Positions 59,050-64,000 of a stretch of 64,000 bases of DNA are shown here, piece after piece. A program made the translations under genes and the position numbers. The notes beneath the pieces are model-generated. The model was given only the letters and a program-made list of their open reading frames with translations, had not been told where the DNA came from and did no database searches. Origin of the DNA: Methanohalophilus portucalensis (GTDB lineage Archaea; Halobacteriota; Methanosarcinia; Methanosarcinales; Methanosarcinaceae). The stretch lies in contig NZ_CP017881.1 of NCBI RefSeq assembly GCF_002761295.1, positions 619,087-683,086 of the forward strand, in the 5' to 3' direction. Position 1 is the stretch's first letter. Each line of letters starts with the position of its first letter.

Positions 59050-59991
59050 ATGATTAGGACCAGATTGAGGGATTTTGTACGCACAGATGAAGACTGTTTT
59101 TTTTCGGTAGTCGATTATTTCCACCCCGACGGTGTAAGGGGAATACTAAGGTATGCTCCTGATGAGAAGGGGGACCGTTTTGCAAATGGGATCAAGTACA
59201 GGAAATACGATTTCGCCGATTCTTTCGGTTACATGCGCAAGCATCACCCGGATTGGATAGCTGATGTACATATAATTCCACAGGAACGGATTTCAGAAAT
59301 TCTCAGCCCTGTAGATCGGCTGCCTGAAGTAGTTGACTTGGATGACCGAATCAAAACAATAGTCAGGGTTCTTTCTGACGCCGGTATACCTATGAACAAA
59401 CAGGGTGTTACCGGTTCAATTCTTCCTGGTTTACAAAATGACATGTCTGATATTGATTTTGTGGTTTACGGGCCGGACTGGTTTAAGGCACGTGACGCCA
59501 TAAACAGGGCAAAACTATCCGGTTTTCGAATTGAGGCAATCGATGAGAATATGTGGCAACGTATTTACAGGAAACGCTCCCCTGAAATTTCATATGATGA
59601 GTTTCTTCTGCATGAATTGAGAAAAGGAAATCGTGGAATGGTAAATGGTACCTATTTTGATCTCCTCTTTACAAGAGATTGGGATCAGATACATCACCCT
59701 CTGGAAAGGGGGCTAGATACCGAGCATATAAAAATAGAGGCTAATGTTACAGATGCGACATTTGCTTTTGATAATCCTGCATTGTATGAAATAGATCATG
59801 AGGAGATCGATCATATCCTTTCATATACTCACACCTATTCGGGTCAGGCATTAGCAGGAGAAAGAATAGAGGCAAGGGGAGTAGTTGAGGATATGGGGCA
59901 TAAAAAAAGGCTTGTAGTAGGTACTTCAAGGGAGCCACGGGGTGAATGGATGCGCTCCCTTACGTTGCTTGAGAAAGAAGGTTTATTGTAA
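59050..59991 (+). CDS. Predicted nucleotidyltransferase (COG1665 type)
   Basis: 313 residues. An N-terminal region (RTRLRDFVRTDEDCFFSVVDYFHPDGVRGILRYAPDEKGDR) is followed by a nucleotidyltransferase fold at about 115-190: NKQGVTGSILPGLQNDMSDIDFVVYG, with the metal-binding G-S...D-x-D pattern (DMSDIDFVV). The C-terminal part includes NGTYFDLLFTRDW and ends SREPRGEWMRSLTLLEKEGLL. The family is archaeal and uncharacterised; the substrate is unknown. It converges on the DUF2098 gene with no gap. Confidence 0.8.
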   Translation: MIRTRLRDFVRTDEDCFFSVVDYFHPDGVRGILRYAPDEKGDRFANGIKYRKYDFADSFGYMRKHHPDWIADVHIIPQERISEILSPVDRLPEVVDLDDRIKTIVRVLSDAGIPMNKQGVTGSILPGLQNDMSDIDFVVYGPDWFKARDAINRAKLSGFRIEAIDENMWQRIYRKRSPEISYDEFLLHELRKGNRGMVNGTYFDLLFTRDWDQIHHPLERGLDTEHIKIEANVTDATFAFDNPALYEIDHEEIDHILSYTHTYSGQALAGERIEARGVVEDMGHKKRLVVGTSREPRGEWMRSLTLLEKEGLL

Positions 59992-60303
59992 TCAGCCCCC
60001 CCCAGTGGACTGATATACATTCTCCAGATTTCCTGAAGAAGTTTCCTCCTCCTGGCTGAGCAGGTAATCTTTTACATCGCTTGCACTGTATTCTTTTTCT
60101 CCCCTTTTTCCTACTTTTTCGCCTGATACTTTCAAGGTATCGACCCTGTAGTAAAGGTCTGTGGTATTCATCAGGGCCCATGTGCCTTCATCATCTTCCT
60201 TTATATCGACGATTTCTCCTAGGGTTCCTGTATTGAGATATCTCACCACCATGCCTTTTTCAAGGGGATGTCCATCGATGTCAGATGTTTCTACATGTTC
60301 CAT
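59992..60303 (-). CDS. DUF2098 family protein
   Basis: 103 residues. The core DGHPLEKGMVVRYLNTGTLGEIVDIKEDDEGTWALMNTTDLYYRVDTLKV is the DUF2098 pattern, a small beta-barrel-like fold seen in methanogens, often near cofactor genes. The C-terminal part is Lys/Glu/Ser-rich and probably flexible. It lies 14 bases downstream of mptA in the same direction and is likely cotranscribed, which may link it to pterin synthesis. Confidence 0.85.
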   Translation of the reverse strand: MEHVETSDIDGHPLEKGMVVRYLNTGTLGEIVDIKEDDEGTWALMNTTDLYYRVDTLKVSGEKVGKRGEKEYSASDVKDYLLSQEEETSSGNLENVYQSTGGG

Positions 60304-60317
60304 TTGTATTGCCTTCT

Positions 60318-61271
60318 TTAACTATTTGCAATCTCATCTTTGAGATCACTGAAATCCGCAACCCTTTCTGCAAATGCATTATGCCTGTGTATGCTTTCCT
60401 CATTTATCTGCTTTATAGTTACGACAGCATCATTGGGCAGGTGGGGGAACTTTTCTACAACTTTCTGTGCCATTGTTCTCACACAGTCTTCGACGAATTT
60501 TGGATTTCTGTGAGCGGTTTCTACCACAAAAGCTTCGTCCTGGCGCTTCAATAATTCGAAGACACTTGTACTCATGGATGTTTCGATAATCTTTATTATT
60601 TCTTCCAAGGACACTTCGACATCACAATTTGTCTGGATCGAAATTATACCTCTGCCACGCTGATTGTGGGTAGGCATTGGCATCCTTTTGAGGAAAAGGG
60701 AGACGGTCTTCTCATCCACTCCAAGTTCTGTAAGTTCTTTCATGGCCTTATCCCGCATAATCTCCTGTGCACAGGGGCATGCGGTCATCCCTACAACTTC
60801 GGAACCAATAAGTTTCTTGACTTCTATGTTGTTTTCTTCATCACGGATTGCAATGGATTCTGCGAATATATCGACAACTTCCTGACATTGCATTTTGTTC
60901 ACCGGTGCTTCACGTTTGATCACATACTCACTTTTCATTATCACTTCTGCCTGAGTGGCATATTCATGTCTTGTGAGTAGGTTCTGTGCAACATCGCCAC
61001 AAAGTTGTTCTATCTCATAAACAGGCATATTGACTGCCTTTTCGAGAACCTCGTCTATAGCTTCAAAATTACGTGAAAGGTTTGCCCCCTTTCTGTCAGA
61101 GGGCAGATCAACAAAAATATCAAAAGTAGATATAAGGACGATTGGTCTTTTATCTTTTCTCTTTATCTCCACCAGTTTTTTCACGTCGGTTACACCGACT
61201 CTGGTGAGGTTAATCGGTACTTTTGGTTTATTTGCCTGGACATCTGGTAAGTCTAATACTGGGAGTTTCAT
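60318..61271 (-). CDS. mptA: GTP cyclohydrolase MptA (methanopterin biosynthesis)
   Basis: 317 residues of the GTP cyclohydrolase IV/FolE2 family: [45 protein letters not shown]-like [18 protein letters not shown], metal-site [12 protein letters not shown] with Cys pair, and [17 protein letters not shown] (metal-binding His). It opens the GTP ring to make 7,8-dihydroneopterin 2',3'-cyclic phosphate, the first step to tetrahydromethanopterin, using Fe2+. The start follows GAGGTCATTTAC. Confidence 0.94.
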   Translation of the reverse strand: MKLPVLDLPDVQANKPKVPINLTRVGVTDVKKLVEIKRKDKRPIVLISTFDIFVDLPSDRKGANLSRNFEAIDEVLEKAVNMPVYEIEQLCGDVAQNLLTRHEYATQAEVIMKSEYVIKREAPVNKMQCQEVVDIFAESIAIRDEENNIEVKKLIGSEVVGMTACPCAQEIMRDKAMKELTELGVDEKTVSLFLKRMPMPTHNQRGRGIISIQTNCDVEVSLEEIIKIIETSMSTSVFELLKRQDEAFVVETAHRNPKFVEDCVRTMAQKVVEKFPHLPNDAVVTIKQINEESIHRHNAFAERVADFSDLKDEIANS

Positions 61272-61516
61272 GTAAATGACCTCAAAACGGGTTAAGTAAA
61301 ATGAATCGGTGGGATAATTTAAAACTATAATTGAAACTTATTCATAGCATGTAAATGTTTTGTTGACGAATTTATTGTATGTGTTTACTACTGTGCATTA
61401 ACCTTTTTGGTTGATTTTAGGCCAAATCATTATCAAAAGGCAACATTAAAAGTTAATTATATATATAACAACATTACAATTAATCAATAACCGGTAACGG
61501 TGGACAAGGTGATTAA

Positions 61517-61819
61517 ATGTCTAAGTCAGAACCGAGAAATTTTGTATTAAGGGATGAGAAAGGAAACGAACATGGGGTCTTTACAGGAAAGCAACCAAGG
61601 CAGGCAGCTCTTAAAGTTGCAAACCGTGGTAAAGGCACCAAGAAAAACCCTGATAAAATCATGCTCCGTGAAAGGGGAACTAAGAAAGTCCATGTTTTCT
61701 ATGGTTGGAAACAGGAAGTTGATGCTCCCAAGAACAAACCAGACTGGATGCCTGACAAAATCAACAAGCCTTTTGTAAGAAAAGAAAAACCAGGCATAAT
61801 CAAACTTGAGCAAGTCTGA
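61517..61819 (+). CDS. Non-histone chromosomal protein MC1
   Basis: 100 residues, very basic: NFVLRDEKGNEHGVFTGKQPRQAALKVANRGKG, DKIMLRERGTKKVHVFYGWKQEVDAPKNKPDWMP, then a Lys-rich tail. MC1 is the abundant DNA-bending chromatin protein of Methanosarcinales and haloarchaea. TATA box TTATATATATAA at about 61458-61469, and AAGGTGATT directly before the ATG, indicate a strong promoter and good translation. Confidence 0.97.
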   Translation: MSKSEPRNFVLRDEKGNEHGVFTGKQPRQAALKVANRGKGTKKNPDKIMLRERGTKKVHVFYGWKQEVDAPKNKPDWMPDKINKPFVRKEKPGIIKLEQV

Positions 61820-61923
61820 TTATTTCTATTACTTTTTTTATTATACTCATATAGGGGTTATCCCCTTGTTTATCTATTTTTCTTTACAAAAAGTTTAAAG
61901 CATTGTTTTCCTATGTAGCCTTT

Positions 61924-62811
61924 ATGTCAGAAGGCCACTATAAGAAGGAAAATATATTGATTGAAGCCCTCCCCTATATTCGTGAATTTTATGACTCTTT
62001 TATGGTGATAAAGGTTGGAGGGCACGCAATGGTAGATCCCGAAATAATGAGTGCAATTGTTGAGGACATTGTGCTTCTCAGATTCGTGGGAATACATCCG
62101 GTCATCGTACATGGCGGCGGACCTGAAATTACTGAAAAAATGGAGCAGATGGGCAAGAAACCCGAATTTGTAGGCGGCTTGCGTATTACCGATGACGAGA
62201 CTGTGGAAATTGCCCGTATGGTACTTGTAGGCAGCATCAATACGAAAATTGTGTCCCTGATTGGTCAGCACGGTGCCAAAGGTGTGGGTCTTTCCGGTAA
62301 AGACGGCAAAATGATAATGGCACGCAAAAAACCTGCCCAGAAGATCATGATAAAGGATATTGAGCACAGTGTGGACCTGGGATGGGTTGGAGAGACCGAG
62401 ATAATCAATCCGGAATTGATCCATATAGTTACAGAACAGGGCTACATACCTGTGATCTCCCCGATTGCTGTGGATAATGAGGGCAATGCCCTGAATATTA
62501 ATGCAGATACGGTTGCCGGAGATATTGCCAAATCCCTGCAGGCCAAGAAACTCATTCTAATGACTGATGTGGCAGGACTTATGAGGGATCCTTCAGACAC
62601 TACTACAAGGATTTCACGGGTACTTGCACCCCAGGTCGATGATATGATTGATGAGGGAATTATTGGTGGCGGTATGATCCCCAAAATGCGCAGTGCATCC
62701 ACAAGTGTGGAAAACGGTGTAGAAAGGGTGCATATAATAAATGGAAGTGTGCCCCATTCCATCCTTCTGGAACTGTTTACAGATGGCGGGATAGGCACTA
62801 TGGTATTTTAA
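61924..62811 (+). CDS. argB: Acetylglutamate kinase
   Basis: 295 residues. MSEGHYKKENILIEALPYIREFYDSFMVIKVGGHAM gives the N-terminal lysine (KVGGHA), GIHPVIVHGGGPEI the substrate glycines, GKDGKMIMARK and GEI-like blocks, and NINADTVAGDIAKSLQAKKLILMTDVAGL the ATP site. It phosphorylates N-acetylglutamate in arginine synthesis. ATG 61924 is chosen over a TTG seven codons upstream: TTTAAA at 61894-61899 lies about 27 bases ahead, consistent with a leaderless mRNA. Confidence 0.95.
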   Translation: MSEGHYKKENILIEALPYIREFYDSFMVIKVGGHAMVDPEIMSAIVEDIVLLRFVGIHPVIVHGGGPEITEKMEQMGKKPEFVGGLRITDDETVEIARMVLVGSINTKIVSLIGQHGAKGVGLSGKDGKMIMARKKPAQKIMIKDIEHSVDLGWVGETEIINPELIHIVTEQGYIPVISPIAVDNEGNALNINADTVAGDIAKSLQAKKLILMTDVAGLMRDPSDTTTRISRVLAPQVDDMIDEGIIGGGMIPKMRSASTSVENGVERVHIINGSVPHSILLELFTDGGIGTMVF

Positions 62812-62815
62812 GTTT

Positions 62816-63856
62816 TCAGGATTTGATGGGGCAGCCAAAGGTTAACCCGTCAAGTTCCAGTACTTTTTCCCATTCTTCCTTGCAATCACAGTTGAGGTTT
62901 TTCAGTATCGCGATATTTTGTGTAAGGGAATAATCCCTGATCGCATCGGCAACCATGTGGCTGCATTCCCTGCAGTTATGAGGTCCACGTTTTGAACCGG
63001 CTCCTACGGGATCGGATGTGATCACGAGTTCGGGGTATTTCTTTTTGGACTCGATGAGTATCTGGACAATACTCCATAGCCAGGGCGGTCTGTATTGGTT
63101 TCTTTCCCATAGGCGTTCCACAAAAGTTCCTCTCTGGACATTACACAGGTTTATGGAGACTGTGTCAACCAGATCGGCAATATCATCTACCGTATCTATA
63201 ATGTCCTCCATTCCTTCGGTTTCTGATAAAAAGGGTGGTTTGAGAAGCAGGTATGCTTTGACAGTAACATCTTTCTCGTGAGCAAGGTGTGCAGCACGGG
63301 AAAAACCTGCATAGGTAAAACCCTTGTTTATGGAACGTTTGCGTATTACATCACTGCTTGTCTCAAGACCAATAGCTATTTCAAAACCGGTGTTTTTGAG
63401 CACTTCTGTGCAGGAAGTAAGGGTATCTTCTGTTACAAATTCAGGCCGGGTTTCCACAAGTACTTTCTTAATCCTTTCGTCTGCTTCCATTTTATTCAGC
63501 AGGGTTTCTCTGACTTGTGCATCAATTTCCTTTTCATCCAGGAAACTGCCGGATGTGAATATTTTGACTATGAATTCCTGCAATCCGGAAGAACGCTCAA
63601 GTGCTTTTTCGTACTGCTGCAAGAGATCTTCAGCTGATGGAGGTGTGGAGGCTCTGTCATAAACAAAACCACACATGGTACACCCTCCTTTTATCCCCCA
63701 CCAGCATCCACTGGTCTTGAAAATAAGGGTAAGGGTATCTGTTACTTCTCCTTGAAGAAGGTCTCTGCCTGTCCAGACAGCAGCAGGCTCATTGTTTGGA
63801 GCCTTTTTAATGCGTTGCTGCTGTCTAATTTCCAGTATTCTATCATTAAGATTCAT
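62816..63856 (-). CDS. Archaeosine biosynthesis radical SAM protein RaSEA
   Basis: 346 residues of the TIGR01210/COG1244 family. The cluster site is [22 protein letters not shown], i.e. C-x7-C-x2-C with an Elp3-like spacing. Further blocks: [51 protein letters not shown], and a C-terminal cysteine set ([22 protein letters not shown]). RaSEA works with ArcS to convert preQ0-lysine on G15 of tRNA to archaeosine; ArcS is not in the window. The ATG overlaps the guaA stop by four bases (ATGA). Confidence 0.9.
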   Translation of the reverse strand: MNLNDRILEIRQQQRIKKAPNNEPAAVWTGRDLLQGEVTDTLTLIFKTSGCWWGIKGGCTMCGFVYDRASTPPSAEDLLQQYEKALERSSGLQEFIVKIFTSGSFLDEKEIDAQVRETLLNKMEADERIKKVLVETRPEFVTEDTLTSCTEVLKNTGFEIAIGLETSSDVIRKRSINKGFTYAGFSRAAHLAHEKDVTVKAYLLLKPPFLSETEGMEDIIDTVDDIADLVDTVSINLCNVQRGTFVERLWERNQYRPPWLWSIVQILIESKKKYPELVITSDPVGAGSKRGPHNCRECSHMVADAIRDYSLTQNIAILKNLNCDCKEEWEKVLELDGLTFGCPIKS

Positions 63857-64000
63857 TCGAACTCGATTGTAGCAGGTGGTTTTGGTGTTATGTCATAGAC
63901 AACTCTTGCTGCAGTGGGGATTTCCCCGGTTATGCGTGAGCTGATTTTCCTGAGGGTCTCCCAGGGCAATTCCAGGGCCTCTGCGGTCATACCATCTCTT
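63853..64000 (-). CDS. guaA: GMP synthase ATP-pyrophosphatase subunit, C-terminal end, runs off the window
   Basis: Only the last 48 codons are present: [21 protein letters not shown], then [27 protein letters not shown] and TGA. This ending, with the terminal KPPATIEFE, is the invariant C-terminus of GuaA, which aminates XMP to GMP. It is translationally coupled to RaSEA. Confidence 0.9.
   Translation of the reverse strand, partial: RDGMTAEALELPWETLRKISSRITGEIPTAARVVYDITPKPPATIEFE

Overview
The window is a chromosomal segment of a methanogenic archaeon, most likely a member of the Methanosarcinaceae. The supporting genes are a complete molybdenum-type formylmethanofuran dehydrogenase operon in the order fmdEFACDB, chromatin protein MC1, GTP cyclohydrolase MptA for methanopterin, a geranylgeranyl reductase for ether lipids, the RaSEA enzyme for archaeosine, the three-protein homocysteine pathway (COG1900, NIL-ferredoxin, COG2122), an archaeal RNA polymerase subunit D with ferredoxin motifs, and many methanogen-restricted small families (DUF1699, DUF2098, DUF2551). 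The genus cannot be fixed from sequence alone; a halophilic methylotrophic genus (Methanohalophilus, Methanolobus, Methanococcoides) is a guess.

Layout. 1-5.3 kb: a truncated site-2 protease, an NTF2-like protein, a SUOX-fold lipoprotein, tRNA-Leu(CAA), a decayed DGC-family gene, then a small Cys protein, a universal stress protein and an Acr3 arsenite pump. 5.3-6.8 kb: two-subunit class I fumarase. 6.7-11.4 kb (minus strand): a MinD/secretion-ATPase/TadB/TadC-like cassette. 11.6-14.7 kb: AMP phosphorylase, Trm56, a 49-residue protein and Nif3. 14.9-23.2 kb: a ModD/NadC-like enzyme and a DUF364 protein converge on fmdEFACDB-fdhD, a molybdenum/pterin neighbourhood. 23.4-29.2 kb: UPF0182 membrane protein and two surface proteins, one with a PGF-CTERM sorting tail. 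29.2-35 kb: DHH phosphoesterase, EngB, a GGCT-radical SAM fusion, geranylgeranyl reductase, a small conserved protein and a dihydropteroate-synthase-like protein. 35-36.5 kb: ribbon-helix-helix regulator plus ftsZ, preceded by an array of TCTGAC repeats spaced in exact multiples of 11 bp. 36.5-39.2 kb: the homocysteine cluster.

39.3-48.4 kb: three large sensor kinases around an FKBP peptidyl-prolyl isomerase, tRNA-Ser(UGA) and a DJ-1/PfpI protein. 48.6-51 kb: the S13-S4-S11-RpoD operon with a structured leader. 51.1-54.6 kb: tRNA-Leu(GAG) followed by poorly known genes, an orphan DNA methyltransferase and a 24-codon peptide with a strong hairpin, the most accessory-looking part. 54.6-64 kb: cis-prenyltransferase, DUF2551, two radical SAM genes, small ferredoxin, TrmO, tRNA-Arg(CCU), DUF1699/GNAT, a nucleotidyltransferase, DUF2098, MptA, MC1, ArgB, RaSEA and the end of guaA.

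The strongest candidates for something new are the 11-bp phased repeat array upstream of the RHH-ftsZ operon, an FdhD-like protein that has no CxxC motif yet sits at the end of the fmd operon, the GGCT-radical SAM fusion, three genes whose best ribosome-binding site points at an ATT or ATA codon, and a three-hairpin leader in front of rps13. No CRISPR array, insertion sequence or rRNA gene was seen. All family assignments are by reading the protein sequences; no database search was run.
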